Assembly (NCBI GenBank): GCA_027494165.1
Contig: JAOSJM010000001.1
Span: 1,620,001 to 1,684,000, forward strand
Reading direction: 5' to 3'
Source: Acidimicrobiia bacterium
GTDB lineage: Bacteria; Actinomycetota; Acidimicrobiia; IMCC26256; JAOSJM01
Length of the DNA: 64,000 nt
Shown here: positions 28,526-36,451 of the stretch, piece by piece
How positions within the stretch are numbered: position 1 is the stretch's first letter
Layout of the letters: every line of letters starts with the position of its first letter
Program-made: the position numbers and the translations under genes
The notes under the pieces: generated by a model
Told to the model about the DNA's origin: nothing
What the model saw: only the letters and a program-made list of their open reading frames with translations
Databases searched by the model: none

Positions 28526-29220
28526 GTGCGTACCCTCCGCACGAGGAGGGATCCGGGCCGACCCCGACGCCCCCACGTCGCCCGGCCCGGAACCCTCGCT
28601 CTGACCGTCGCCCTCGTGATGCTGGCCCTGACCGCGTGCGGGTCCGACGGAGACGGCTCCGCCGACGCCGGCGGTGAGGAGCTGCGCGGCCTCGTGCGGG
28701 AGCCGCCGCTCGAGGTCGGCGACGTGACGCTCCCCGAGTGGTCGGAGACCGACGGCGCGCCGTTCGCCATGCGGGCCGAGCCGGGGGGCTCCTCCTCGTG
28801 TTCTTCGGGTACACCCACTGCCCCGACATCTGCCCGACGACCCTCGTGGACGTGCGGCTCGCCCTGCGCGAGCCCGATCTGGACGCCGAGCGGGTGTCGG
28901 TCGCCTTCGCCACCGTCGATCCCGAGCGCGACACCCCCGACGTGCTCGTCCCGTTCCTCGGGCACTTCGTCGAGGAGCGCTCCCACGCCCTCGCCACGAC
29001 GGACGAGGCCGAGCTGGCGGCGGCCATGGCCGCCTTCCGGGCCTCGGCCGAGAAGGTCCCCGACCCCGACGGGGAGGGCTACGAGATGTCCCACACCGCG
29101 CAGGTCTTCGTCGTGGACGAGACCGGCACCGTCCTCGTGGAGTGGCCCTTCGGCACCTACCCGGAGTCGATGGCCCACGACCTGCGCGTCCTGCTCGCGC
29201 GGCAGGCGGACGACGCCTGA
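28526..29220 (+). CDS. SCO1/SenC-family copper chaperone lipoprotein, one frameshift
   Basis: A membrane-anchored thioredoxin-fold protein that delivers copper to the CuA site of cytochrome c oxidase. The lipobox is LALTAC after an Arg-rich N-terminus. GYTHCPDICPTT supplies the two Cu-binding cysteines and MSHTAQVFVVD the third ligand, His. The frame breaks in GGGGGG (28783-28788): MRAEPGG in one frame continues LLLVFFGYTHC in the other. The GTG at 28526 is the nearest start giving a standard lipoprotein signal; GTGs at 28457 and 28463 are alternatives. It begins a three-gene copper operon (gaps of 33 and 5 nt). Confidence 0.85.
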
Positions 29221-29253
29221 CGCGCTGCCGATCCCGAACAAGGAGAGACGAAC

Positions 29254-29820
29254 GTGAAGCGCATCCTGGCCCTGCTGGGCACCCTGGCGATCGCGGCGAC
29301 CCTCGCCGCGTGCGGCGACGACGATGGCGAGACCGCCGACGAGTCCGCCACCACGGCCGCCGCGACCGAGGACACGGCCGCGGTCGACGCCGCGGCGGTC
29401 GACGTCGCCGATCCGTGGGCCCGGGCCATGGCCCCGACCGCCACCACGAGCGCCGTGTACATGACCCTGACGGCCGCCGAGGACGACAGGCTCGTCGCCG
29501 CGTCGGTCGACGTCACGATCGCCGACACGGTGGAGCTGCACGAGGTCGTGCCGGCCGACGGCGGCGACATGGGCGGCGGCGACATGGACGGCGGCGACAT
29601 GGACGGCGGCGACATGGGCGGCATGGGCGAGATGGTCATGCAGGAGGTCGAGTTCATCGAGCTGCCCGCCGGCGAGGCCGTCGAGCTGAAGCCCGGTGGC
29701 CTCCACGTCATGCTGCTCGGCATGCGTCGCCAGCTCGAGGCCGGTGAGACCATCGACGTGACCCTGACCTTCGAGAAGGCCGGCGAGACGATCGTCACGG
29801 CCGAGGTCCGGGAGGTCTGA
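29254..29820 (+). CDS. PCu(A)C-family copper chaperone with Met-rich insert
   Basis: A 188-residue lipoprotein (lipobox TLAAC, Cys20) of the PCuAC family, which carries Cu(I) outside the cytoplasmic membrane and loads oxidase CuA together with SCO. The domain runs from VADPWARAMAPTATTSAVYMTL to the C-terminus. Ligands are His of ELHEV, Met of MVMQEV and the H-x-M pair in GGLHVMLLGM. Between the first His and the Met lies a low-complexity GGDM/GGGDMDGGDM insert rich in Met and Asp, longer than in typical members, which could add Cu(I) sites. ATG 29254 follows AAGGAG. It sits 33 nt after the SCO gene and 5 nt before the cupredoxin. Confidence 0.87.
   Translation: MKRILALLGTLAIAATLAACGDDDGETADESATTAAATEDTAAVDAAAVDVADPWARAMAPTATTSAVYMTLTAAEDDRLVAASVDVTIADTVELHEVVPADGGDMGGGDMDGGDMDGGDMGGMGEMVMQEVEFIELPAGEAVELKPGGLHVMLLGMRRQLEAGETIDVTLTFEKAGETIVTAEVREV
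29560..29633 (+). repeat. In-frame GGC-GGC-GAC-ATG repeat in the PCuAC gene
   Basis: Four near-identical 12-15-bp units encode GGDM, GGGDMD, GGDMD and GGDM, followed by GGMGEM. The repeat keeps frame and contributes six Met residues to the predicted copper-binding region. It could expand or contract by slippage. Confidence 0.75.
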
Positions 29821-29825
29821 CGCCG

Positions 29826-30206
29826 GTGGCCGCCACCGGGTCCGCCTCCCGCCGGAACCTCGTCACCCTGGCGGTGGTGCTGGCGGGCCTGGTGGCGGCG
29901 GGGCTCCTCGTCGCGTGGCCGGCCCTGTCGCCCCACGAGGCGGAGGTCCACGCCTACGACGTCCCGCCGGGAACCGGCGACCGCCTCGACCGGGGCGAGG
30001 ACGTCGAGCTGTTCCCCGCCCGCCTCGAGGTGCGGGTCGGCGACACGTTGCGCATCACGAACCGCGACGACCGCGAGCACCTCGTGGGGCCGTTCTCCGT
30101 CGGCGCCGGCGAGACGCTGGAGCAGACGTTCCGCCAGACCGGCGTGTTCGAGGGGATCTGCACGCTGCACCCGAGCGGCAACGTGAAGATCGTCGTCGTC
30201 GACTGA
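29826..30206 (+). CDS. Membrane-anchored cupredoxin-like protein
   Basis: A 126-residue protein with one N-terminal helix (LVTLAVVLAGLVAAGLLVAW) and a cupredoxin domain. Type-1 copper ligands are seen as His in NRDDREHLVGPF and Cys/His in GICTLHPSGNV. At the axial position eight residues after the Cys, where plastocyanins have Met, this protein has Val, so a classical blue-copper site is not assured. It may instead be a copper carrier or a CuA-like or oxidase-associated domain. GTG 29826 is 5 nt after the PCuAC stop. The operon position ties it to copper delivery or electron transfer to a terminal oxidase. Confidence 0.78.
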   Translation: MAATGSASRRNLVTLAVVLAGLVAAGLLVAWPALSPHEAEVHAYDVPPGTGDRLDRGEDVELFPARLEVRVGDTLRITNRDDREHLVGPFSVGAGETLEQTFRQTGVFEGICTLHPSGNVKIVVVD

Positions 30207-30218
30207 CGGTGATGATGT

Positions 30219-30232
30219 GCGGCGCACGCCGC
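30219..30232 (+). terminator. Possible hairpin after the copper operon
   Basis: GCGGC and GCCGC arms with a 4-nt loop, located 13 nt after the cupredoxin stop between convergent genes. There is no T-tract; weak candidate only. Confidence 0.25.
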
Positions 30233-30236
30233 GCGG

Positions 30237-30954
30237 TCAGGGCTCCGGCCGGGGCGCGAAGCCCTGCCCCCGGTGCTCGTCGAGCGCGGGCGCGGGTGAG
30301 CGGCGGACGGCGGGCGAGCGCTCGAAGCGGACCGGGTGGCCCATGGCCGGGCGCCCCTGCTCGTCCTCCCCCACGACGCCCCGGGCCCGCAGGTGGGGGT
30401 CGCGCAGCATCTCGGTCCGGGAGAGCACGGGAGCGACCGGGACCCCCCGGGACTCGAGGAGCCGGCACACCTCGTCCCGGGAGCGACTCCCGATCGCCTC
30501 GGCCAGCCGCCGCCTGATCTCGCCGGCCCGCCGGCGCCGCCCGGCCAGGTCGAGGGCGCCCACGTCGGCGAGCCCGAGGGCGTCGCAGGCCCCGACCCAG
30601 AAGTGGTCCTCGTCGAGGATGCCGAGCGCGACGTGGCCGTCGTCGGTCCGGTAGGTCCCGTAGGTCGGCAGGCCGTCGAGCGGCTCACCGCTGCGCATCG
30701 CGAAGCGGTCGAAGGGGCCGGTCCAGGTGGCGAGCACGTCGGTCATGGCCAGGTCGGGGCCAGCACCCCGGCCAGGGCCTGGTAGTCGACGTCGTGACCC
30801 GGGACCGCCGCCCTCGGCCCGGTCTGGCCGAAGCCGGAGATCGAGCAGTAGACGAGGGCCGGGGTCAGCCGCCGCACCTGCTCGTAGCCCACCCCGAGGC
30901 GGGCCGGGACGCCAGACGCCGAGGTCGAGGACCCGGACTCCGGCGAGGAGACCG
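30237..30954 (-). pseudogene. CaiB/BaiF CoA-transferase remnant with internal deletion
   Basis: Reading the minus strand gives LLAGVRVLDLGVWRPGP, the usual N-terminus of a family III CoA-transferase, joined directly to LGVGYEQVRRLTPALVYCSISGFGQTGPRA in another frame, then to TDVLATWTGPFDRFAMRSGEPLDGLP and the full C-terminal part ending RFERSP. About 65-75 residues that normally lie between these blocks, including the cofactor loop and catalytic Asp region, are absent, and at least two frame changes are needed. No start codon is evident; the 5' end abuts the DUF4333 gene. The deletion cannot be a one-base assembly error, so this is called a pseudogene. The intact relative at 61302-63623 is a useful comparison. 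Confidence 0.75.
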
Positions 30955-30964
30955 TCGCGCCGGC

Positions 30965-31462
30965 TCAGCCGGTCACCTCGAGCTCCACGTTGCCCTCGAC
31001 GTCGCTCACCGTCATGGTGACCACGACGACCGAGCCGGCCGCGTCGGTGACCCGGCACTCGAGCCGGTCGCCCGGCTCGGCCACGGCGAACGCCTCCCCC
31101 CCGCAGTCGACCTCGACGTCGCCCGCGAAGCCGTCGGCGATGACCGCACGGGCCGTCTCCAGGTCCAGCACGGCCTGGACCCGCTCCCAGCGGACACTCC
31201 CCTCGTCGTCCTCCTGCGTGACCTCGATCTCGACGTCGAGACCCTCGATCACGGCCGTGCAGGCGAACCGGTCACCCGCGGAGAGCTCCACGTCGTCCGG
31301 GCAGCGGACCTCCTCGACACGCGGACCGTCCGGCGTGGCCAGCCCCTCGGCGACGACCTGTTCGATCTCGGCGGTGTCGAGCTTCTCGTCCCCGCCGACG
31401 GAGACCGAGCACGCGGCGGTGGTGGCGAGCAGCGCGGCCAGCACGATCAGGACCCTGGGCAC
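30965..31462 (-). CDS. DUF4333-type lipoprotein
   Basis: A 165-residue lipoprotein (lipobox TTAAC, Cys18) with two copies of a DUF4333-like module: KLDTAEIEQVVAEGLATPDG...VRCPDDVELSAGDRFACTAVIEG and ETARAVIADGFAGDVEVDCGG...VAEPGDRLECRVTDAAG. Each has the paired-Cys pattern of the family, suggesting disulfides outside the cell. The function is unknown; such proteins are common in mycobacteria and relatives. GTG 31462 has the sequence CCTCCC directly upstream and no clear ribosome site. It follows the RDD gene by 9 nt and is probably in its operon. Confidence 0.78.
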   Translation of the reverse strand: MPRVLIVLAALLATTAACSVSVGGDEKLDTAEIEQVVAEGLATPDGPRVEEVRCPDDVELSAGDRFACTAVIEGLDVEIEVTQEDDEGSVRWERVQAVLDLETARAVIADGFAGDVEVDCGGEAFAVAEPGDRLECRVTDAAGSVVVVTMTVSDVEGNVELEVTG

Positions 31463-31471
31463 GGGAGGAAT

Positions 31472-32020
31472 CTAGCGACCGCGCCGGGCCGGGGTCCGCC
31501 ATCGGGGCACGAGGCGGCCCAGGCCGGCGGGGATCGGGAGCTCCGCCGCGCGGGCGTCCCAGTCGTAGACGACGCAGGTGCGGGCGAGGAGGTCGTGCCA
31601 CCCCTGGCGCCGATCGCTCACGAGGATCCAGGCGAAGCCCGCGAACAGGGGCGCGGCGGAGACCACGTAGCCGAGCAGGCGCACGAGCGCGCGTCCGACC
31701 CCGATCGGGTCCCCGTCGAGCGTGACGATCCGCACCCCCATCAGCGCCTTCCCCGGCGTCTTGCCCGCGAGGGCCCAGCAGGCGAGGAGGAAGACGGCCA
31801 CGTGGGACGGGGCGAGGGCAGCCCACACGGGCCCGGACGGGCTCTGCGGCGACTCCAGCCTGACCAGGCCCACGGTCGCGGCCACCACCCACACGACCAC
31901 GGCGTAGCTCACCGCGAGGACGATCGCGTCGACGACGGTCGCCAGCAGACGCGTGACGAAGCCCGCGTAACAGCCCCGGAGGCTCCCGTCGGGCGAGACC
32001 GGCGAACCCGGACCGGTCAC
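31472..32020 (-). CDS. RDD-family membrane protein
   Basis: A 182-residue RDD protein with four hydrophobic helices. The family hallmarks are GFVTRLLATVVDAIVLAVSY (the R..D pair) and KTPGKALMGVRIVTLDG, then SDRRQGWHDLLARTCVVY, all in order. RDD proteins are often associated with ion or osmolyte transport or act as membrane anchors, but most are uncharacterised. GTG 32020 overlaps the stop of the upstream gene (GTGA), so the two are translationally coupled. Confidence 0.87.
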   Translation of the reverse strand: MTGPGSPVSPDGSLRGCYAGFVTRLLATVVDAIVLAVSYAVVVWVVAATVGLVRLESPQSPSGPVWAALAPSHVAVFLLACWALAGKTPGKALMGVRIVTLDGDPIGVGRALVRLLGYVVSAAPLFAGFAWILVSDRRQGWHDLLARTCVVYDWDARAAELPIPAGLGRLVPRWRTPARRGR

Positions 32021-32676
32021 GTCCGCTCCGTCGTGTCGAGGTCCAGGGGCGGCTCGGGCAGGGACTCCCGGGGCCGGCGACGCAACAGCGAGCGGACGAC
32101 CCGCTCGAGGCCCGCGTCGGCCCCCAGGGTCCGGGCCCGCACCCCGTCGGCCACCTCCTCGGCGGCACCCCGGGTCCTGGTCAGGAGGAGGTCGCGCACC
32201 TCGGGGTTGGCCACGACCCCGTCGACCGACAGCTCACCGACGGCCCGCAGCACCGACCGCACCAGCTCCCGGCTCGCCGCGTCCTCGGCGCGACCCCGCG
32301 CGACGAGCGCGTCCACCTCCGCCTCGACCCGCCGGCGCAGCGGGGCCACGACGGGTAGGTCGGCGAGGCGGTCGAGCAGCGGCGATGCCCGCTCCCCGCC
32401 CCCGCGGGCCATCCGGTGGACGGCGCGCGCCCCGTCGATCATCCGGCGCTCGGTCGCGAACCCCACGCCGAGCAGGAGCGGGCCCCAGCGACCGCCCTCG
32501 GCCGTGGTGGGCTCCGCGGCCTCCTCGCCCGGGCCGGCGCCCGCGCCGGCGGCCCCGGTGGCCGCCGCCTCGACGATCACCCGGACCAGCCCCTCGCCGG
32601 CCAGCAGCGCGCTCCCCACGGCGAGGCGGGTGGTGACGAGCGCGATCTCGCCCAGCGGCACTCGACCTGCGGCCAC
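32017..32676 (-). CDS. Conserved hypothetical protein, Arg/Ala-rich
   Basis: A protein of about 219 residues without a recognised domain. It is mainly helical, with a glycine-rich hydrophobic patch (WGPLLLGVGFATERRMIDGAR) and the repeated pattern ...VNPEVRDLLLTRTRGAAEEVADGVR. It resembles actinobacterial proteins that occur beside RDD genes. GTG 32676 is preferred because GGAG lies upstream of it; a GTG at 32700 adds eight residues but overlaps a TAGGGT -10 box. It is translationally coupled to the RDD gene by a 4-bp overlap. Confidence 0.6.
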   Translation of the reverse strand: MAAGRVPLGEIALVTTRLAVGSALLAGEGLVRVIVEAAATGAAGAGAGPGEEAAEPTTAEGGRWGPLLLGVGFATERRMIDGARAVHRMARGGGERASPLLDRLADLPVVAPLRRRVEAEVDALVARGRAEDAASRELVRSVLRAVGELSVDGVVANPEVRDLLLTRTRGAAEEVADGVRARTLGADAGLERVVRSLLRRRPRESLPEPPLDLDTTERT

Positions 32677-32801
32677 GGTTGGCTCCGATCCCCGGGTCAC
32701 CCTACGCGGTCCCGGCCCGCTCCAGCGCGCGACCCTCCGGCGGCCGGCGCGGAGACGACCAGGCGCTAGGGTGCGGGTCGCCGAGCGCGCCCGGAGGCCC
32801 G

Positions 32802-33713
32802 ATGGAGACGCTGCGCACGCCCGACGAGCGCTTCGACGACCTGCCCGGCTTCCCCTTCGCCCCCTGCTACGTCGACGTGCCCGACGGCGACGGCGGCCAC
32901 CTGCGGATGCACTACGTCGACGAGGGGCCGCCCGACGCCGCGCCCGTCCTCCTGCTCCACGGGGAGCCCACCTGGTCGTTCCTGTACCGCACGATGATCC
33001 CCGTGCTCGTGGAGGCCGGACTGCGGGCGGTGGCCGTCGACCTCGTGGGCTTCGGTCGCTCCGACAAGCCCACCCGTCGCGAGGACTACACCTACCAGCG
33101 CCACGTCGACTGGACGCGCGCTGCGGTCGAAGCGGTGGGGCTGGAGGGGATCACGCTCTTCGGGCAGGACTGGGGCGGGCTCGTCGGGCTGCGCCTCGCG
33201 GCCGAGGACCCCGACCGCTTCGCCCGCATCGTCGCCGCCAACACCTTCCTCCCCACGGGCGACGTCGCCCCGGGCGAGGCGTTCCTCGCCTGGCGGCGGT
33301 TCTCCCAGGAGACCCCGGCCTTCCCCGTCGGCCGGATCGTCGACCGAGGCTGCGTCACCGATCTGGCCCCGGAGATCGTGGCCGCGTACGACGCTCCGTT
33401 CCCGGACGAGCGCTTCAAGGAGGGGGCCCGCCAGTTCCCCGTGCTCGTCCCGACCCGCCCCGACGACCCGGCCTCGGAGGCGAACCGGCGGGCGTGGGCC
33501 TCCCTGCGACGGTGGGAGAAGCCCTTCCTGTGCGCCTTCGCCGACTCCGACCCGATCACCCGGGGCGCCGATCGGGTGCTGTCGGCCGAGATCCCCGGCG
33601 CCGCCGGCCAGCCCCACGCCACGATCGAGGGGGCCGGGCACTTCCTCCAGGAGGACCGGGGGCCGGACGTGGCCCGGATCGTCGCCGACTGGGTCACGGC
33701 GACGCCGACCTGA
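32802..33713 (+). CDS. dhmA: Haloalkane dehalogenase (HLD-I type)
   Basis: A 303-residue alpha/beta-hydrolase that hydrolyses carbon-halogen bonds without a cofactor. The diagnostic HGEPTWSFLYR (53-63), nucleophile Asp123 in FGQDWGG with the adjacent halide-binding Trp124, the Asp in CAFADSDP and the catalytic His in GAGHFLQED match subfamily HLD-I (DhlA/DhmA). ATG 32802 follows GGAGG and a TAGGGT -10 box (32767-32772). The hydrolases that lack dehalogenase activity usually carry Ser at the nucleophile, so Asp supports the call. The natural substrate is unknown, and it stands alone between unrelated genes. Confidence 0.88.
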   Translation: METLRTPDERFDDLPGFPFAPCYVDVPDGDGGHLRMHYVDEGPPDAAPVLLLHGEPTWSFLYRTMIPVLVEAGLRAVAVDLVGFGRSDKPTRREDYTYQRHVDWTRAAVEAVGLEGITLFGQDWGGLVGLRLAAEDPDRFARIVAANTFLPTGDVAPGEAFLAWRRFSQETPAFPVGRIVDRGCVTDLAPEIVAAYDAPFPDERFKEGARQFPVLVPTRPDDPASEANRRAWASLRRWEKPFLCAFADSDPITRGADRVLSAEIPGAAGQPHATIEGAGHFLQEDRGPDVARIVADWVTATPT

Positions 33714-33728
33714 GCCTTGCGCCGTCGC

Positions 33729-34409
33729 TCAGCCGGAGCGGGCGAGGGGCGGGCGCGCCGGGTCGTCGTCGACCCGCACCCAGCCCTCGCCGGTGACGTA
33801 GCGGCGGATCACCCGGGCCGGGTTGCCGACCGCCACGCTGTAGTCGGGCAGGGTGCCCGTGACCACCGACCCGGCGCCGACGACCACGTGATCCCCGATC
33901 GTGGCGCCGCCCAGGACGATGGTCCCGTGGCCGAGCCAGGAGCCCGAGCCGATCCTGACCGGGCGGGGCGCGGCGAACTGGAGCCCGATCGGGAGCGAGA
34001 CGTCCTCGTAGCCGTGGTTGGCGTCGGTGACGTAGACGTGGTGACCGGTCCAGACGTCGTCGCCGATCTCGATGCGCTCGTGGCCGACGATGCCGCTCCC
34101 CCGGCCGATGACGGTCCGGTCGCCGATGCTGATGACCGGGTCGTGGAGCGGCACGTGGTCCGGGGACACCCCGGCCGAGAGCACCGCGTACGGACCGACG
34201 AGCACCCGGGACCCGAGGCGGATGGAGCGCTCGCCGTAGAGCGTCGCCACGGGGAAGCAGATCGCGCTGCCCTCACCGAAGGCGCCGAACCGGCGGGCCC
34301 GGCGGTTGTGGGGACCGATCGCGCCGATGCGGCCGAGCTGCTCCCAGCCCCACTGGAGCACGTCACCGCCGAGGTGTCGCACCGCCGCGACGAGGGACCG
34401 TTCGGACAT
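33729..34409 (-). CDS. Left-handed beta-helix acyltransferase
   Basis: A 226-residue protein of the hexapeptide (LbH) acyltransferase family: repeated [LIV]G-x4 turns from GSRVLVGPYAVLSAGV to IGDDVWTGHHVYVTDANHGYED and IGSGSWLGHGTIVLGGATIGDHVVVGAGSVV, with the catalytic-type His in DANHGY. The C-terminus carries the usual VGNPARVIRRY. The acceptor is unknown; members acetylate sugars or antibiotics. ATG 34409 lies 6 nt after a TAGTGT box, supporting leaderless initiation. The gene is convergent with the dehalogenase. Confidence 0.86.
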   Translation of the reverse strand: MSERSLVAAVRHLGGDVLQWGWEQLGRIGAIGPHNRRARRFGAFGEGSAICFPVATLYGERSIRLGSRVLVGPYAVLSAGVSPDHVPLHDPVISIGDRTVIGRGSGIVGHERIEIGDDVWTGHHVYVTDANHGYEDVSLPIGLQFAAPRPVRIGSGSWLGHGTIVLGGATIGDHVVVGAGSVVTGTLPDYSVAVGNPARVIRRYVTGEGWVRVDDDPARPPLARSG

Positions 34410-34415
34410 GCCGGA

Positions 34416-34421
34416 ACACTA
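34416..34421 (-). promoter_or_regulatory. -10 box TAGTGT of a leaderless gene
   Basis: TAGTGT ends 6 nt before the acyltransferase ATG at 34409 on the minus strand; no ribosome site lies between. Confidence 0.55.
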
Positions 34422-34516
34422 GCCCGGTGACATCGGGCACCCTTCCCCCGACCGGCGTGGGTGGGCCCGGGGGACGGGCCATGATCGTGTCCGACGGCGA
34501 ACGGAGGGAGGCGGCG

Positions 34517-35038
34517 ATGCTCGCGCGGACCGTACGGGTCGGGCGGTGGGCCGGCGCCGTGGCGCTCGTGGTGTCCCTCGCCGCGTGCGGCGGCGGGGGA
34601 AGCGGGGACGGTGACGATGCGGCCCCGAGCCTCGAGGAGTGGGTCGAGCAGGCGGACGCCATCTGCGCCGAGACCGGCGCCGAGCTCGAGCGCGTCGAGA
34701 CCCCTGCGTTCCTCGACGATCCGGGCTTCGACCCCGAGGCGGCGACCGAGGAGGAACTCGCCCAGCTCGCCGACGCCTACGAGGCCGCGTTCGCCGTCCA
34801 GCGCCGCGACCTCGAGGAGCTGCGGGACCTCACCCCACCCGAGGACGAGGCCGATGCGGTCGACGCCATGCTCGACGACGTCGAGGCGGGGCTGGACGGC
34901 TACGACCGCGCCGTCGAGCTCCTCCGGGAGGGGGACGCCTCGGGCTACGGAGCCGCCCTGGTCGAAGCGGCGGGTCACTTCGACGAGGCGGCCCGCGCCG
35001 CCTCGGACCTGGGGCTGGAGGTCTGCGGGACCGGGTGA
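34517..35038 (+). CDS. Lipoprotein of unknown function
   Basis: A protein of about 173 residues with a lipoprotein signal (lipobox VSLAAC) and an acidic, helical mature region: EWVEQADAICAETGAELERVETP and LRDLTPPEDEADAVDAMLDDVEAGLDGYDRAVELLREGD. The pattern (one early Cys after A-D-x-I-C, helical bundle, late Cys in LEVCGTG) is typical of small actinobacterial lipoproteins of unknown role. ATG 34517 follows GGAGGGAGG. The truncated binding-protein gene follows 12 nt after it. Confidence 0.72.
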   Translation: MLARTVRVGRWAGAVALVVSLAACGGGGSGDGDDAAPSLEEWVEQADAICAETGAELERVETPAFLDDPGFDPEAATEEELAQLADAYEAAFAVQRRDLEELRDLTPPEDEADAVDAMLDDVEAGLDGYDRAVELLREGDASGYGAALVEAAGHFDEAARAASDLGLEVCGTG

Positions 35039-35050
35039 GATCCCTGCCGC

Positions 35051-35872
35051 TTGACGCGACCGGGCTCGATCGCCCGGGACCTGGCCGACCGGGCCGAGCT
35101 CCCGATCGTGAACTTCACCGGCGGCGAGCACACCCGGGGCGAGTTCGCCTTCCAGTACCAGGTCGGATCGCTGGAGCTGGAGCCGGCCGTCCTGACCGAG
35201 CGCCTGGTGGAGCGCGGGCTCGGCACCGCCGCCGTGGTCCACGACCACTCGCCCGTCGGGCGTCGCTACGCCACCGCGTTCGAGGAGGCCCGGGCCGGGC
35301 TGGGGATCGAGGTCACGGGCACGGCGGCCGTCTCGCCGCTGCGGGAGGACCTGGGCGACGTCGTCGCCCGCCTGCGCTCCGGTTCGCCCGACGCGCTCGT
35401 CTACCTGGGGCTCGGCGTCACGTCCCGGCCGCTGGCCGTGGCCCTCGCCGAGGCAGCCTGGACGGTCCCCGTCGTCGCCAACTCGGCGCTGATGTTCGGC
35501 TACGCCCGCCCGGAGTGGCGCGCCGGCTGGCGGGGATGGGAGTACCTCGACTCCGTCGCCGACGACAACGACGAGCGTCGGGCCCTTCGGGACCGTGCCC
35601 CCGAGGTGGCCGCCGGGCCCCTGGGCTGCGCGGCCTACGACGCCGGCCGGCTGCTCGGCGAGGCCCTGGTACGGACCGAGCACCTGACCCGGGCGGGGCT
35701 CGAGGAGGGCCTCGAGCGGGTGAAGCGCCTGCTCGCGACCAGCGGGTACCCCGGCACGACCATGGGCTTCGGCCACTACGACCACGGGGCCCTCGAGGGC
35801 CGCTACCTGGTGTTGCGGGAGTGGCGCGACGGCCGGTCGGTCCAGGTCGGCTCGGCCGCCGGCGGGGCCTGA
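35051..35872 (+). pseudogene. 5'-truncated ABC substrate-binding protein (LivJ-like)
   Basis: The 273 residues correspond to the last two-thirds of a type-1 periplasmic binding protein: DLADRAELPIVNFTGGEHTRGEFAFQYQVGSLELE, then VVHDHSPVGRRYATAFEEA, VARLRSGSPDALVYLGLG and a helical close. The first 100-120 residues, including the signal peptide and half of lobe 1, are missing, and the only start codon is a TTG at 35051 without a ribosome site. No permease or ATPase is nearby. It is most likely a remnant left by a deletion whose junction lies at about 35040-35050, just after the intact lipoprotein gene. Confidence 0.65.
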
Positions 35873-35885
35873 GCCGGCGGCACCC

Positions 35886-36371
35886 TCACCCCGCGGTGCC
35901 GGCCAGGTCCTCGAGCAGCGCGAGGACCTGCTCGTCGGGCGGGATCTGCCACTGCTGGGTGCCGACGTGCGAGAACCGCACGACCCCGTCGGCGTCGACC
36001 ACGAACAGGGCGGGGCGCTGGCCGAGCGACGCGAGCCGGCTGGTGACGTCGTAGGCGTCGAAGACCGCGTGGTCCTCGTCCACGAGGGTGGGGAACGGCA
36101 TCGGGTGGCTCCGCAGGTAGGCCGCGGCCGCGCCCACCCGCTCGGCCGAGAGGGCGAGGATCTCGGCGCCGAGGGCGGTGAAGCGGTCGTGGTCGTCGCG
36201 CAACTGCGCGAGGTGCCGGCGGCAGAACGGTCAGAGGTAGCCGCGCAGGAAGACGAGGACGACCGGCTGGCCCCGGTACGACGAAAGCGTGATCTCGCCT
36301 CCGCCGGCCACGGGGAGCGTGAAGTCGGGGGCCGGTGAGCCGACCCGGGCCGTGCTGCTCTCGACCGCCAT
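35886..36371 (-). CDS. Peroxiredoxin-like selenoprotein (in-frame TGA at codon 47)
   Basis: One frame runs from ATG 36371 to a stop at 35886 and is interrupted only by TGA at 36231-36233 (codon 47). The product of 161 residues is an AhpC/TSA-type redoxin: VGSPAPDFTLP at 10-20, VVLVFLRGYL then TGA then PFCRRHLAQLRDD, later FPTLVDEDHAVFDAYDV and RPALFVVDADGVVRFSHVG. Cys homologues have C at exactly the TGA position (GYWCPFCR), so read as Sec this gives a UxxC motif, a known selenoprotein arrangement in prokaryotic Prx-like proteins. A 6-bp stem with a 4-nt loop follows at SECIS distance. GGGAGG precedes the ATG, and TAGCCT (36396-36401) is a likely -10. It probably reduces peroxides or disulfides. 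A nonsense mutation is the alternative. SelABCD genes are not in this window. Confidence 0.78.
36196..36211 (-). promoter_or_regulatory. Candidate bacterial SECIS hairpin
   Basis: In the mRNA, UCGCGC and GCGCGA form a perfect 6-bp stem closed by the 4-nt loop AGUU. The loop begins 28 nt after the first base of UGA and has G at its second position, the features required of bacterial SECIS elements bound by SelB. It lies in the coding region, as all bacterial SECIS do. Confidence 0.65.
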
Positions 36372-36451
36372 CGGGTACCTCCCGTCGTCGCGGCCAGGCT
36401 AGGAGCGCATCGGTCCCGATGCCCGTCACACCCCCCGGGCAGGATGGCGTC

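Noticed and set aside
29560-29633. Short direct repeats resembling a microsatellite or CRISPR
   Set aside because: They are in frame in a copper chaperone, have no spacers of constant length and no cas genes nearby.
31463-31474. TAGATT box 6 nt before the DUF4333 start
   Set aside because: The TAG is the stop codon of the preceding RDD gene, so the hexamer may be coincidental; not listed as a promoter.
30794-33796. Plus-strand open frame of about 1,000 codons
   Set aside because: It is antisense to the DUF4333, RDD and hypothetical genes; its codon third positions do not show coding bias.
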